The notes under the pieces were generated by a model that saw only the letters and a list, made by a program, of their open reading frames with translations, did not search any database and was not told the DNA's origin. A stretch of 64,000 nt of DNA from assembly GCA_937904325.1 (NCBI GenBank), contig CALGTK010000374.1:1-64000 (forward strand), written 5' to 3'. Numbering within the stretch: the stretch's first letter is position 1; each line of letters opens with the position of its first letter. This document shows, piece after piece, positions 55,210-64,000 of the stretch. This DNA comes from an uncultured Planctomyces sp. GTDB taxonomy: Bacteria > Planctomycetota > Planctomycetia > Planctomycetales > Planctomycetaceae. The position numbers and the translations under genes were made by a program.

Positions 55210-56814
55210 ATGAGCACGCGTCATCAGCAGTCTGAACTGACTCCGCCCGGCAATGATGCTTCTGCAGCTCCGCCGCGGCTGGTCGCAGTTATTGACATCG
55301 GAACCAGCGCGATTCGCATGGCGATTGGCGAAATTACCGACGACGGACTGACCCGTACGGTTGAAACGCTTTCTCAGGCAGTGGCGATTGGCAGAGATAC
55401 ATTCACCGAGAGAAAGATCAGTCGCTCCACGATCGAAGACTGTGTTCGGATCCTGAGTAGCTACCGTGTTGTGCTGGACTCGTACAGCATCGCTAACGAC
55501 GAGCAGTTGAGATGTGTAGCTACCAGCGCTGTGCGAGAAGCTCAGAATCGTCTGGTATTTCTTGATCGAATTTATATTGCCACGCAAATTCAGGTCGAAG
55601 TGCTCGACGAATCGGAAGTTGCCCGGATCACGTTTCTTGGCGTACAACCAAAGCTAAAGGCGGACCCGCAGTTGGCTGCCGCGCGATCGTTCGTCGTTGA
55701 AGTGGGAGGTGGCAACACCGAATTTCTTGTCGTCGAAAACGGCCAGGTTACGTTTTCCCATACATGTAATCTGGGATCGTTGCGGCTGCGGAAAATGATG
55801 GAGTCACTGAAAACTCCGATCCGTAAGGAGCGTGCGTTTCTCGAGAACCAGATCGATCGCTTCGTCGGCCAGGCGTTGCAGCAAGTACGAACTGACGATG
55901 GCCTCACGACCGAGCTGATTGCTCTTGGCGGCGATTTCCGATTTGCGGCGAAGAAGCTTGCACCGGAAGGGGATGAGAATTCTCTGGCAACAATTCCGAT
56001 CGACACGCTGCAGGATTTCGTCAATCGAATGTTACCGTTGTCCGTCGACGAACTGGTGCACGATTATCGACTGACATTTCCCGATGCAGAAACGCTCGGC
56101 CCGGCTTTGCTCACAATGGCCAACATCGCACAGCGTCTTAATGCTGATCAGATTCGAGTTTCCGATGTCAACCTGAGAGACGGTCTTTTGGCCGAACTCG
56201 CCAGCGACGACATCTGGAGCGGCGACTTCCGAGACCATGTTATCAGTTCAGCTATTGACCTTGGCTCGAAGTACGGTTTTGACAAACGTCATGCGAAGCA
56301 TGTGGCCGACCTGTCCGGGATGCTGTTTGACGCTTTGCAGAAACATCACCGTCTGGACGCTCGCGCGAGTGTCATGCTGACACTCGCCGCAGTTCTCCAC
56401 GAAATCGGCACGTTCGTCAGCATCTCGGCCTACCACAAGCACTCACTATATCTCATTCAAAACAGTGAGCTGTTTGGTCTCAGCCAGCTCGATCTGCAGA
56501 TCGTCGCGCTGGTCGCTCGCTATCACCGTCGCGCATCCCCGAAACCGACACACGCCGGTTACTCGAACCTGTCGCGACAGGATCGGGTTGTCGTTTCAAA
56601 ACTCGCGTCGATTCTTAGAGTTGCTGACGCGCTCGATCGTTCCTACAGCCAGCGAATCCGTGACTTCATGTGTGCCGTTCAGAAAGACCGACTGATTATC
56701 ACCGTGGCCGGCGTCGACGACCTGTCGCTGGAACAGATTGCGTTGAAGCAGACGGCTCAATTGTTTGAAGAAACGTACGGGTTGTCCGTGCTGATGCGTC
56801 GAGAACGAGTCTGA
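55210..56814 (+). CDS. ppx: Exopolyphosphatase, Ppx/GppA family with HD-like C-terminus
   Basis: Ppx removes phosphate from the ends of inorganic polyphosphate (GppA members also act on pppGpp). ATG 55210 starts a 534-aa protein. The actin-like N-terminal half has 'AVIDIGTSAIRMAIGEI' and 'VEVGGGNTEFLVV', the two ATPase-fold loops. The C-terminal half has an HD-like helical domain: 'KHVADLSGMLFDAL', 'VLHEIGTFVSIS' and 'VARYHRRASPK', as in long Ppx proteins. It is followed after 52 bp by ppk in the same direction, forming a polyphosphate make-and-break pair. Confidence 0.92.
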   Translation: MSTRHQQSELTPPGNDASAAPPRLVAVIDIGTSAIRMAIGEITDDGLTRTVETLSQAVAIGRDTFTERKISRSTIEDCVRILSSYRVVLDSYSIANDEQLRCVATSAVREAQNRLVFLDRIYIATQIQVEVLDESEVARITFLGVQPKLKADPQLAAARSFVVEVGGGNTEFLVVENGQVTFSHTCNLGSLRLRKMMESLKTPIRKERAFLENQIDRFVGQALQQVRTDDGLTTELIALGGDFRFAAKKLAPEGDENSLATIPIDTLQDFVNRMLPLSVDELVHDYRLTFPDAETLGPALLTMANIAQRLNADQIRVSDVNLRDGLLAELASDDIWSGDFRDHVISSAIDLGSKYGFDKRHAKHVADLSGMLFDALQKHHRLDARASVMLTLAAVLHEIGTFVSISAYHKHSLYLIQNSELFGLSQLDLQIVALVARYHRRASPKPTHAGYSNLSRQDRVVVSKLASILRVADALDRSYSQRIRDFMCAVQKDRLIITVAGVDDLSLEQIALKQTAQLFEETYGLSVLMRRERV

Positions 56815-56866
56815 TTACATCAAACTTTTCGAGTTGTTTGCAGCTTGAATCAACAAATAAATTACT

Positions 56867-58987
56867 ATGCCAGAATCTGATCTTCGCTTTCTGAACCGAG
56901 AACTCAGTTGGCTCGAATTCAACCAGAGAGTGCTCGAAGAAGCACAGAACGGGTCGCTTCCGCTGCTGGAACGCCTGAAGTTTCTGGCCATCACCGCATC
57001 GAACCTGGACGAGTTTTTCATGGTCCGCGTCGGTGGTTTACAGACTTTGTACGTTCGCGGAAGCAAGACCAAAGACTCGGCCGGGATGACGCCGAATCAG
57101 CAACTCGCAGCGATCAGCGTACGGGCCCACGAACTGACTCGTGATCAGTATCAATGCTACCTCGAACAGCTCGAGCCGGCACTGGCCGAAGCCAGCATTC
57201 AGCGACTCCGTATGGATGATTTGTCGGCACAGCAAACGCAATTCGTGCAGCAGGTCTTCATCGACGAGATTGTGTCGCTCGTTGCTCCGCTGGCGGTCGA
57301 ATCGCCCGAGCGTTTCCCGACGCTGACAGGAAACACTATCAGCATGTGCGTTCGGTTGGAGCGTCCTGCGAAAGACAGCGCTGAGACCGAGATTCGGTAC
57401 GTCGTTCTCCCGTTTGGAAGAATTTCCACGCGTTTCGTTACACTTCCTTCCGAGGGAACTTACTCGTTCGTGCTTCTGGAAGAATTGGTTGAACGCTTTA
57501 TCGCTGATTTCTTTCCAAAGGAGACCGTGCTTGAGTGCGTGGCGTTTCGCGCAACCCGCAACGCAGACATGGCCATCCGAGAAGATTTGGCAGGCGATCT
57601 TCTCGAAGAAATGAAGCAGCTTCTGGTTGCACGACGTGAGAGTGACTTCGCTCGCCTCGAAATCGCCGCCGATGCGTCCAAACAGTTGACGCAATTTCTG
57701 GCAGATTGCCTTGGCGTAACTCAGCGAGACATTTATCGCATTCCAGGGCCGCTTGACCTGACGCATTTCTTCCAGATAGCCGACGCCGGTTCAGGCGAAG
57801 GTAACCGTTTCGAAGACTGGCCACCACTGGCGTCGCCGATGGTCGATTCGACGGAAAGCATCTTCGATACGATTGCGCGGCAGGACGTCTTGCTTTGCCA
57901 TCCTTATGACAGTTTTGATCCGGTCGTCCGGTTTATCGAGGAGGCCTCCGAAGATCCAGATGTTCTAGCCATTAAGCAAACCCTCTACCGCACCAGCAGA
58001 AACAGTCCGATTCTTGCCGCGCTGGCCCGTGCCGCAGAAAAGGGCAAACACGTCACAGTGATCATCGAACTGAAAGCTCGCTTCGACGAAGCCCGCAACA
58101 TCGAAGGTGCCAAGGCACTTGAACAAGCCGGTGTCCAGGTTTTCTACGGGGTCAAGGGTCTGAAGACTCACGCGAAGGTCTGCATCGTTGTCCGCCGCGA
58201 ACCGCAAGGGATCCAACGATACCTGCATTTTGGAACGGGTAACTACAACGAGTCGACAGCCAGACTTTACAGCGACGTAAGCCTCCTTACCTGCAACGAG
58301 AACCTGGGGGCTGACGCGATCTCATTCTTCAACGCAGTCACCGGCTACTCGTTGCCACAGACCATGCATAGCCTGTCGGCTGCACCAACCACTCTTCGGG
58401 ACCGACTCGCCGAAATGATCGAGGCGGAGATCCAGTTCAAACGGCAGAGACAGAAATCGGGGATCACGATCAAAGTCAACTCGCTTGTTGACCCGCAGAT
58501 GATCGAGTTGCTCTACCGCGCGTCTCAGTCTGGCGTGAAAGTTCGCCTGAATATTCGCGGAATCTGCTGCCTGCGTCCCGGAGTCCATGGCCTCAGCGAG
58601 AACATCGAAGTCGTCAGCGTCGTCGATCGACTTCTCGAACACGCTCGGATCATGCACTTCCGGCACGGCGGCGATGATCGAGTCTTCATCTCCAGCGCTG
58701 ACTGGATGGGACGCAGTCTTGATCGACGAGTCGAACTGCTAGTTCCCGTCGAAGAAAATCGGTCGCGAGACCGGTTGATGGCAATTCTTGAGTGCTACTT
58801 TAAAGACAATATCAAAGGCCGCCGATTACAGCCTGACGGCAGCTATGAAATTCCCACAAAGCGACGATCAAGCGGTCTGAAAATGCCCGCGCAGGAATGG
58901 CTTTACCGGGAAACCTGTCGTATCGCCGAACTGGCATCTCAATCCCGGCAGGCCGTTTTCGAACCCCACCGCGCTCCCGAGCAGTAG
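56867..58987 (+). CDS. ppk1: Polyphosphate kinase 1
   Basis: Ppk1 makes polyphosphate from ATP. The 706-aa protein has the family start 'FLNRELSWLEFNQRVLEEA' (N-domain), the head domain, and the two phospholipase D-like catalytic domains. The catalytic residues fall at exactly the E. coli positions: His435 in 'GLKTHAKVC' (autophosphorylated) and His592 in 'LLEHARIMHF'. 'GTGNYNESTARLYSD' and 'FISSADWMGRSLDRRVELL' are also present. The ATG has no clear ribosome site, and translation may be coupled to ppx. A ROK gene on the other strand ends 88 bp beyond. Confidence 0.96.
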   Translation: MPESDLRFLNRELSWLEFNQRVLEEAQNGSLPLLERLKFLAITASNLDEFFMVRVGGLQTLYVRGSKTKDSAGMTPNQQLAAISVRAHELTRDQYQCYLEQLEPALAEASIQRLRMDDLSAQQTQFVQQVFIDEIVSLVAPLAVESPERFPTLTGNTISMCVRLERPAKDSAETEIRYVVLPFGRISTRFVTLPSEGTYSFVLLEELVERFIADFFPKETVLECVAFRATRNADMAIREDLAGDLLEEMKQLLVARRESDFARLEIAADASKQLTQFLADCLGVTQRDIYRIPGPLDLTHFFQIADAGSGEGNRFEDWPPLASPMVDSTESIFDTIARQDVLLCHPYDSFDPVVRFIEEASEDPDVLAIKQTLYRTSRNSPILAALARAAEKGKHVTVIIELKARFDEARNIEGAKALEQAGVQVFYGVKGLKTHAKVCIVVRREPQGIQRYLHFGTGNYNESTARLYSDVSLLTCNENLGADAISFFNAVTGYSLPQTMHSLSAAPTTLRDRLAEMIEAEIQFKRQRQKSGITIKVNSLVDPQMIELLYRASQSGVKVRLNIRGICCLRPGVHGLSENIEVVSVVDRLLEHARIMHFRHGGDDRVFISSADWMGRSLDRRVELLVPVEENRSRDRLMAILECYFKDNIKGRRLQPDGSYEIPTKRRSSGLKMPAQEWLYRETCRIAELASQSRQAVFEPHRAPEQ

Positions 58988-59075
58988 CCTTGACTGCGAT
59001 TCGAAACGGTCGGTTTTCTAAGAGTATGACAAGTGGACAGCGTCAGGCATGGGATTCAGTGCAAGCTGGATTGAG

Positions 59076-60041
59076 TCACTGTTTTGTCAAGGACTCTGCA
59101 GCCAAAGCAATTGTTCCCAACAGTCCAGCTTTGTCGCCGAGAACTGATTTTTCGACCTGAACGTTTTCTGTGGGGAACATCCCTACGTGTTTTCGGGCGG
59201 CGGTACGGACCGGGTCGATCAGGATGTCTCCCATTTCGGCGACGCCGCCAGTAAGGACAACCAGGTCCGGGTGAAGAATAGTGACGACGTTGGCGACTCC
59301 GATTCCCAGATAACCGGCGCGGCGTCTGATTGACTGAGCAAGCACTTCGTCGCCTTCGCGCGCGGCCTGAGCCATTTCTCGCGGACTCACTTTTCCGATG
59401 TCGCCGTCGACCAGTTTGTGAAGTCCGGGGGCGAGGCCAGCTTTCAACAGTCGTACTGCTTCGCCGGTGAAAGCCGGGCCGCTGACGAGTGTTTCAAGGC
59501 AACCACGCTGTCCACACCCGCACAATGGACCATCCGGCATAATTCGTTGATGACCGAGTTCCCCGGCCGCTCCCAGGGGGCCAAGTACGAGTTTGCCGTC
59601 GACTGCGATTCCGCCGCCGACCCCTGTACCGAGAGTCAGCATAGCCATTGAGTCAATGTCTTTACCGAGTCCATAGCGAAGTTCGCCCAGGGTTGCTGCT
59701 CGAGCATCATTCAGAAGTTTGACCGGACAGGTTAGTTTGGCGGTGACCAGTTTGGCGACTTCGACGTCTCGCCATTGTGTTGGCATGTTCGGAAGAAACT
59801 TCGTCGTGCCGGCTTTCAGGTCGACGAGTCCCGGTACGCCGAGTCCGAATGCGGTGGCCGCTCCCCCTGCTTCTTTGGCTAATGCGAGCACCTTGTCCGA
59901 AATTCGTGATAGAACGGCTTCGGGGCCTTCGTGCGAGTCTGTCGGGATTTTGGTTTCGGCGACGATCGTCCCGTCACACTTTGCTAACGCGATTGAAACT
60001 GTAGTTCCGCCAAGATCGGCGCCTGCAACAAATGTGGTCAT
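59076..60041 (-). CDS. ROK-family sugar kinase, second copy
   Basis: This 321-aa ROK kinase is related to the one at 53921 but on the opposite strand. It has 'GADLGGTTVSIAL', 'GLGVPGLVDLKAG', 'LLNDARAA', 'TLGTGVGGG', 'ELGHQRIMPDG' and the zinc motif 'CGCGQRGCLE'. It is probably a glucokinase or another hexose kinase. The start codon ATG 60041 follows GACGGG. Its neighbour upstream on the strand is a sugar isomerase/oxidoreductase pair, more than 160 bp away and past a palindromic repeat. Confidence 0.9.
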   Translation of the reverse strand: MTTFVAGADLGGTTVSIALAKCDGTIVAETKIPTDSHEGPEAVLSRISDKVLALAKEAGGAATAFGLGVPGLVDLKAGTTKFLPNMPTQWRDVEVAKLVTAKLTCPVKLLNDARAATLGELRYGLGKDIDSMAMLTLGTGVGGGIAVDGKLVLGPLGAAGELGHQRIMPDGPLCGCGQRGCLETLVSGPAFTGEAVRLLKAGLAPGLHKLVDGDIGKVSPREMAQAAREGDEVLAQSIRRRAGYLGIGVANVVTILHPDLVVLTGGVAEMGDILIDPVRTAARKHVGMFPTENVQVEKSVLGDKAGLLGTIALAAESLTKQ

Positions 60042-60110
60042 TACACCCGTCTCTCGATTTTTCGATTTGTATTGTCGTTATATGCGGCCAGTAGCGTTCG
60101 GTTCTTGCCG

Positions 60111-60158
60111 AGCAGGGTGCGTCTTACACATTGGTGGTGCTTCGAGACGCACTCTGCT
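60111..60158. repeat. Long palindrome, dispersed-repeat copy B
   Basis: AGCAGGGTGCGTCT (60111-60124) and AGACGCACTCTGCT (60145-60158) form a 14-bp stem with one G-T pair. The 20-nt loop contains TGGTGGTGC. On the minus strand it reads GCGTCTCGA-A-GCACCAC, matching the core of the element at 48336-48381. Confidence 0.65.
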
Positions 60159-60203
60159 GCCGGAACTCGTGAGTTTTGCTTCCGCCCCCCCGTGCCCACA
60201 TTC

Positions 60204-61124
60204 TTAGTTGCTGATGAAGTTTCTCAGGTACGTGTAGCTTTGCTGGAGCGACTTCTTTCGAGATTCCAGCGTGCCTTCGTAGGCTCGGTCTTCGACCTCG
60301 ACACACACCGGCCCTGTGTAGCCGACGTCGGTCAGCACCGAGCAGAATCGTCCCCAGTCAATTTCACCCAATCCAGGTAGTTTCGGAACGTGGTATTCGA
60401 CCGGGTGAGCCATGATGCCAACCTGGTCGAGCCGATCTTTATCCATTCGTACGTCCTTGGCATGAACATGGAAGAGTTTGTCAGCGAAGCTTTTCATCGG
60501 CTGCAGGTAGTCCATGAACTGCCAGATCATGTGAGACGGATCGTAGTTCAGACCGAAACTGTTACTTGAAATGTCGTTAAACATGCGAGTCCAGATGGCT
60601 GGCGTCGTGGCGAGATTTTTTCCGCCGGGCCACTCGTCTGCCGTAAAGCTCATTGGGCAGTTTTCGATGCCGACGCGAACGCCATTGTCTTCGGCGAATT
60701 GAATCAGTGGTTTCCAGACTTCCAGAAATCTCGGCCAGTTGTCGTCGACTGACTTTGTCCAGTCGCGTCCGATGAAAGTATTCATCTGGTTGATGCCGAG
60801 CAGCGCCGATGCATGAATGACCTTTTTGATTTGAGCGATGCTGGCTTCAGACTCTTCACGATCTGGCGTTAATGGGTTCGGGTAGTAGCCCAGACCGCTG
60901 ATTTCGACGCCTGCTTCGGCGGCGATCCCACTGACTTCGTCTGCTTGGCTTTGACCGAAATCTGTGACGTCGATGTGAGTGATGCCTGCGTAACGTCGTT
61001 CCGCTTTGCTGACCGGCCAGCACATGACTTCGACACAGACGAACCCAGTGCCTGCGGCGGTTTGCAGCACGCTTTTCAGGTCAAGTTCAGGCAGAATGGC
61101 GCTAACGAATCCAAGTTTCATCAT
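60204..61124 (-). CDS. Sugar phosphate isomerase/epimerase (xylose isomerase-like TIM barrel)
   Basis: This is a 306-aa metal-dependent TIM-barrel protein from ATG 61124 (a second ATG follows directly; GGAG lies upstream). Core motifs: '[20 protein letters not shown]' (quoted in part), 'NTFIGRDW', '[10 protein letters not shown]' (Glu ligand), '[13 protein letters not shown]' (Asp and His) and 'HVHAKDV', ending with '[12 protein letters not shown]' (Glu). The specific substrate cannot be told. Its ATG overlaps the oxidoreductase stop (ATGATGA), so the two are translated together. Such pairs are typical of planctomycete sugar or inositol metabolism. Confidence 0.88.
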   Translation of the reverse strand: MMKLGFVSAILPELDLKSVLQTAAGTGFVCVEVMCWPVSKAERRYAGITHIDVTDFGQSQADEVSGIAAEAGVEISGLGYYPNPLTPDREESEASIAQIKKVIHASALLGINQMNTFIGRDWTKSVDDNWPRFLEVWKPLIQFAEDNGVRVGIENCPMSFTADEWPGGKNLATTPAIWTRMFNDISSNSFGLNYDPSHMIWQFMDYLQPMKSFADKLFHVHAKDVRMDKDRLDQVGIMAHPVEYHVPKLPGLGEIDWGRFCSVLTDVGYTGPVCVEVEDRAYEGTLESRKKSLQQSYTYLRNFISN

Positions 61125-62311
61125 GGCAGTAATTCTCCGGTTACTATCGTGTTGCGGACTAAGTGTTGGGGAACGTTGACCCACCGCTGTTCCTTGTGGC
61201 TTTTCAATATCGCTTCACACAGAACGATCTCGCGATGGCCGTCAACAAAGGTTGGAAACGTCGGCGTGGCCGAGAAGTTTCCGGCTTCGATGTACTGGTA
61301 AAATGAGCGGAAGCATTGCTTGAAGGTATCGGAGAATCCTTCGTTATGGCCGCCTGGGTAATTGATGGTGCCAAGAGCTCGGTCGCCGACAAGAGCTGGG
61401 TCACGGATCAGACTTTCGTTCGGTGTGACACGATGCCCGACCCACAATTCGTTCGGTGACTCGCTGTTCCAGGCCAGTGCCTGCTTTGCTCCTGCCACTT
61501 CAAAACTGAGACGGTTCTTTCGTCCGGCAGCCACCTGGCTGACTTGCACACTGCCTCGCGCTCCTCCAACGAATCTCAGCATGATGCTGCCAAAGTCTTC
61601 TGTTGTCACATCGACTGCTTCTGTAGAAACCGGAGTGTCTGTTTTTCCGCTGAACGTTTCAACATTGCCGGTTGGCCGCTTTCTGACAGGAAAGACGGTC
61701 AGAAGATCTGCGCAGACGGCTTCGACTTCCAGGCCGATGATCGTATGAACGAGATCCAGCCAGTGAGTGCCGATGTCCGCTACCGCTCGCAGTTCGCCGC
61801 CGTCTTCTGCGAGAACACGCCAGTTGAAGTCGGTTTCGTGGAATAGCCAGTCCTGAAAATAGCTGCCCGTCACGTGGTAAACGTTGCCGACGACGCCGTT
61901 GCACACTCGATCCGCTGCTTCCTGGCAAAGCGGGTAATAGCGAATATTGTAGTTCACGCCGCATGCGACGTTTGAGTTCGCGGCCAGACGGACCAGTTCG
62001 GCGGATTCGTCGGAATTCATCGCAAGAGGTTTTTCGCAAAGCACGTGTTTGGCCGCAGCGATGCAAGCTTTTGCCTGTTTGAAGTGCAGTCGGTTAGGAG
62101 TTGCCAGGTGGACGCAATCGACGTCTGCGTCGGCGAGAAGTTCGTCGAACGAAGCGTATGCTTTTTCGATATGCATTTCAGTTGCTGATGATTGAGATTT
62201 ATCTGGGGTCGATCCAAGGATCCCAACGACTTCAACGCCTGCTCGACGCAGGCCTTCGACATGGACGGGGCCGATGAATCCCGTGCCGGCGACGGCAACT
62301 TTGAATTTCAC
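61121..62311 (-). CDS. Gfo/Idh/MocA-family NAD(P) oxidoreductase
   Basis: GTG 62311 is chosen (GAGGAC upstream) because the protein then begins [20 protein letters not shown], the usual nucleotide-binding start. The 19 upstream codons to 62368 have no ribosome site. This gives about 396 aa. The Rossmann fold has '[11 protein letters not shown]' and the family motif 'CEKPLA'. The C-terminal domain includes '[13 protein letters not shown]' and '[15 protein letters not shown]'. It probably oxidises or reduces a sugar, with the TIM-barrel isomerase as partner. Translation is coupled to it. Confidence 0.9.
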   Translation of the reverse strand: MKFKVAVAGTGFIGPVHVEGLRRAGVEVVGILGSTPDKSQSSATEMHIEKAYASFDELLADADVDCVHLATPNRLHFKQAKACIAAAKHVLCEKPLAMNSDESAELVRLAANSNVACGVNYNIRYYPLCQEAADRVCNGVVGNVYHVTGSYFQDWLFHETDFNWRVLAEDGGELRAVADIGTHWLDLVHTIIGLEVEAVCADLLTVFPVRKRPTGNVETFSGKTDTPVSTEAVDVTTEDFGSIMLRFVGGARGSVQVSQVAAGRKNRLSFEVAGAKQALAWNSESPNELWVGHRVTPNESLIRDPALVGDRALGTINYPGGHNEGFSDTFKQCFRSFYQYIEAGNFSATPTFPTFVDGHREIVLCEAILKSHKEQRWVNVPQHLVRNTIVTGELLP

Positions 62312-62660
62312 GAAGTCCTCAACGGTTGAATCTGACAGCGGTCTGAATAGAAGCTGAGTACAAGCCATCGGCTCTGTAATTTGAGCAATGGGCGACGATT
62401 GGGGATCGTATCGGATAGAGAATTTAGCCGCACGGCATCGCCAACGCTCTGCATCTGTCTGGGAATTGGAATGTTCAAATTGACCCGTTTATGTGGCCGC
62501 AAAACCTGCACGATCATTCCATCTGGCGCGTGAGCGGAGGCGTACGCCGCATCACTGATATCAGGCAGTTCACCGGATCGTAGCAGGGGTGTGATTCGCC
62601 GATAGCAGGATTGTGGGCTGTCATGAACAGTTCGAAAGTGTGTTTAGAGAACGGGTTCTC
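62312..62660. other. Divergent gap before asnB
   Basis: About 350 bp with no recognised gene. It must hold the promoters for the oxidoreductase pair and asnB. GAGAACGGGTTCTC, a 6-bp-arm palindrome, directly abuts the asnB start codon at 62647-62660 and takes the place of a ribosome site. Confidence 0.4.
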
Positions 62661-64000
62661 ATGTGCGGAATTCTTGGTGTCATTGCTCCTCTTGGTCGGT
62701 CTATTTCAGTCGGTCGTGAACGAGTTGTTGCAATGCGCGACAGAATGACGGCACGAGGCCCGGACGATGCCGGACTGCTCATGCGAGGCAATGTCGCGCT
62801 TGCTCATCGGCGACTGGCGATTCGTGATCCCTCCGCTGAAACGCAGCCCATCGTTTCCGAAGATGGACAGACCGTACTTGTCTACAACGGCGAACTTTAC
62901 AACGATCGCGAACTACGCACTGAACTACAAAAATACGGCGTGAAGTTTCAAACTCGCTGCGACACCGAAACGTTGCTTGCTGCGTGGAGTACGTGGGGAG
63001 TTGACTGTCTGCAGAAGTTGAAAGGAATGTTTGCTTTCGGAGTCTACGACTTCGCAGAGAACCGTTTGTTCCTTGTGCGCGACCGATTCGGAGTGAAGCC
63101 GCTGTTCTTTGCGGAAGTCGCCGGTGAACTGGTTTTTTCCAGTACGGTCGCTGCAGTGCTGGAGCATCCTCATATCGTTCGACAGCCGAACTGGTCGACC
63201 ATCAGCCATTACCTGACGACCTTCCGCACGACCATGGGACGTGAGACGATGTTTCGCGGAGTCAGTCAACTGCGTCCTGCAGAGTACCTCGATTGGAACC
63301 TGCACACGGGGCAGTTGCAGATCGCCAGTTACTGGAACTTTCCAACGAAAACGATAGCCGACATTACCTTTGACGAAGCGGCCAACGAATTGGAATCGCT
63401 AATCGTTGATGCGACAAAAAGTCGACTGGTCAGTGATGTGCCGGTCGGGATGTTTCTGAGTGGTGGTGTCGATTCCAGCATACTGGCCTCGTACGTTTCG
63501 GAGTCGCACGACAGCCGGTTGCTGGGAAGTTGTGGAGGCGGAGAAATCGAATCCGATCACGCCGAACCGGACAACGATTTCTCCGCCGCAGCCAACTGTG
63601 CGCGCCATACCGGTTTTGACTTCGACGAAGTTCGCGTGTCGTCGGAGACGTATCTGGATTGCTGGAGCGAAATGGTCCATGAAACAGCGTTGCCTTTGAC
63701 GACCCCCAGTGACGTGATCATCCATCAGCTTGCTCGGCGAATGAAGCAGGACGTTGGTGTCGTACTGGGAGGCGAAGGGGCGGACGAACTATTATGTGGC
63801 TATGCTTTGCCGCACTGGTCGATTGAAGACTTTCGGCTGGCTCGTCTTTGTGCGACAGGACAGTGGCCGGGGCAACCGTCGAGCGAACGAGCTTTTCTGA
63901 AATCGCTTGAAGCGACTTATGGACGATGTCAGTTCAACAGTCTGGTTGATCACTACTTCGCCGCGAACAGTCTGATCCCGCTGGCTGTGAAGCCTCAGTT
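62661..64000 (+). CDS. asnB: Asparagine synthase (glutamine-hydrolysing), 3' part beyond window
   Basis: This gene makes asparagine from aspartate, glutamine and ATP, or amidates a related cell-envelope product. It is open from ATG 62661 to the edge (446 codons seen). The start MCGILGVIAP puts the nucleophile at Cys2. 'RMTARGPDDAG', 'LAHRRLAIRD', 'VYNGELYN' and 'DTETLLAAW' form the glutaminase domain. 'GMFLSGGVDSSILAS' is the ATP-binding PP-loop, followed by 'LGGEGADELLCGY'. Many bacterial AsnB-like proteins modify antibiotics or cell-wall amides, so the asparagine role is likely but not certain. The start codon is preceded by a palindrome rather than a clear ribosome site. Confidence 0.92.
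   Translation, partial: MCGILGVIAPLGRSISVGRERVVAMRDRMTARGPDDAGLLMRGNVALAHRRLAIRDPSAETQPIVSEDGQTVLVYNGELYNDRELRTELQKYGVKFQTRCDTETLLAAWSTWGVDCLQKLKGMFAFGVYDFAENRLFLVRDRFGVKPLFFAEVAGELVFSSTVAAVLEHPHIVRQPNWSTISHYLTTFRTTMGRETMFRGVSQLRPAEYLDWNLHTGQLQIASYWNFPTKTIADITFDEAANELESLIVDATKSRLVSDVPVGMFLSGGVDSSILASYVSESHDSRLLGSCGGGEIESDHAEPDNDFSAAANCARHTGFDFDEVRVSSETYLDCWSEMVHETALPLTTPSDVIIHQLARRMKQDVGVVLGGEGADELLCGYALPHWSIEDFRLARLCATGQWPGQPSSERAFLKSLEATYGRCQFNSLVDHYFAANSLIPLAVKPQ

Overview
The window looks like chromosomal DNA of a free-living planctomycete (order Planctomycetales or close). The reasons are the gene families: a Tat-exported DUF1501 protein, a secreted PPC-type domain protein, a DUF6655-like lipoprotein, transmembrane Ser/Thr kinases, many lipoproteins, long TolC-like and SppA proteins, Gfo/Idh/MocA plus TIM-barrel sugar enzyme pairs, and short palindromic repeats between genes. 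Base composition is moderate (a little over 50% GC by eye). No rRNA, tRNA or CRISPR array was found, and most genes are ordinary housekeeping or metabolic genes.

Layout. 1-3.5 kb: the 5' part of a PPC-domain secreted protein and sppA, both minus strand. 3.6-5.9 kb: palindromic repeats and a decayed GntR/ABC-transporter operon in which the regulator, ATPase and permease are all broken, with a probable operator upstream. 6.2-9.7 kb (plus): thiC, a lipoprotein FKBP and a lipoprotein alpha/beta hydrolase. 9.8-20 kb (mostly minus): Hsp20, acyl-CoA dehydrogenase, a lipoprotein, a PMT-like membrane protein, a 1.1 kb stretch with no recognisable gene, a TolC-like lipoprotein and a DUF962/Mpo1 protein. 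20.3-25.6 kb (plus): fabH, der, a sugar-nucleotide epimerase and a DegT-like protein without its PLP lysine. 25.7-33.3 kb: a Ser/Thr kinase (minus), a DUF1445 hydro-lyase and a two-gene NAD-dependent formate dehydrogenase. 33.5-38.4 kb (minus): a broken and an intact Aat-like gene, an M14 carboxypeptidase coupled to gcvT, and a lipoprotein MsrB. 38.6-45.3 kb: a SprT-like metalloprotease, a MotA/ExbB plus ExbD-like coiled-coil pair, two enolase-superfamily enzymes and a coiled-coil membrane protein. 45.3-46.6 kb: a degenerate IS3-family element. 46.9-53.7 kb: DUF1501, a nitrilase-family amidase, a GAF protein and a Fis-type HTH protein overlapping by 8 nt, a tail-anchored kinase, and amt with a near-consensus sigma-54 promoter. 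53.9-60 kb: a ppx-ppk polyphosphate pair flanked by two ROK sugar kinases. 60.2-64 kb: a coupled sugar isomerase/oxidoreductase pair and the 5' part of asnB.

The points most worth a second look are the wholly broken ABC operon with its operator still visible; the DegT homologue with Glu in place of the PLP lysine, next to an epimerase; the ExbB/ExbD-like pair with a long coiled coil on the ExbD partner; the compact fused formate dehydrogenase with a repeat-like in-frame insert in its catalytic subunit; the tandem Aat paralogues in which the intact copy has lost a conserved Glu; and the sigma-54-type amt control region beside a split GAF/Fis regulator pair. Nothing is clearly a wholly new system. 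The ExbB/ExbD-like pair is the best candidate for an uncharacterised machine.
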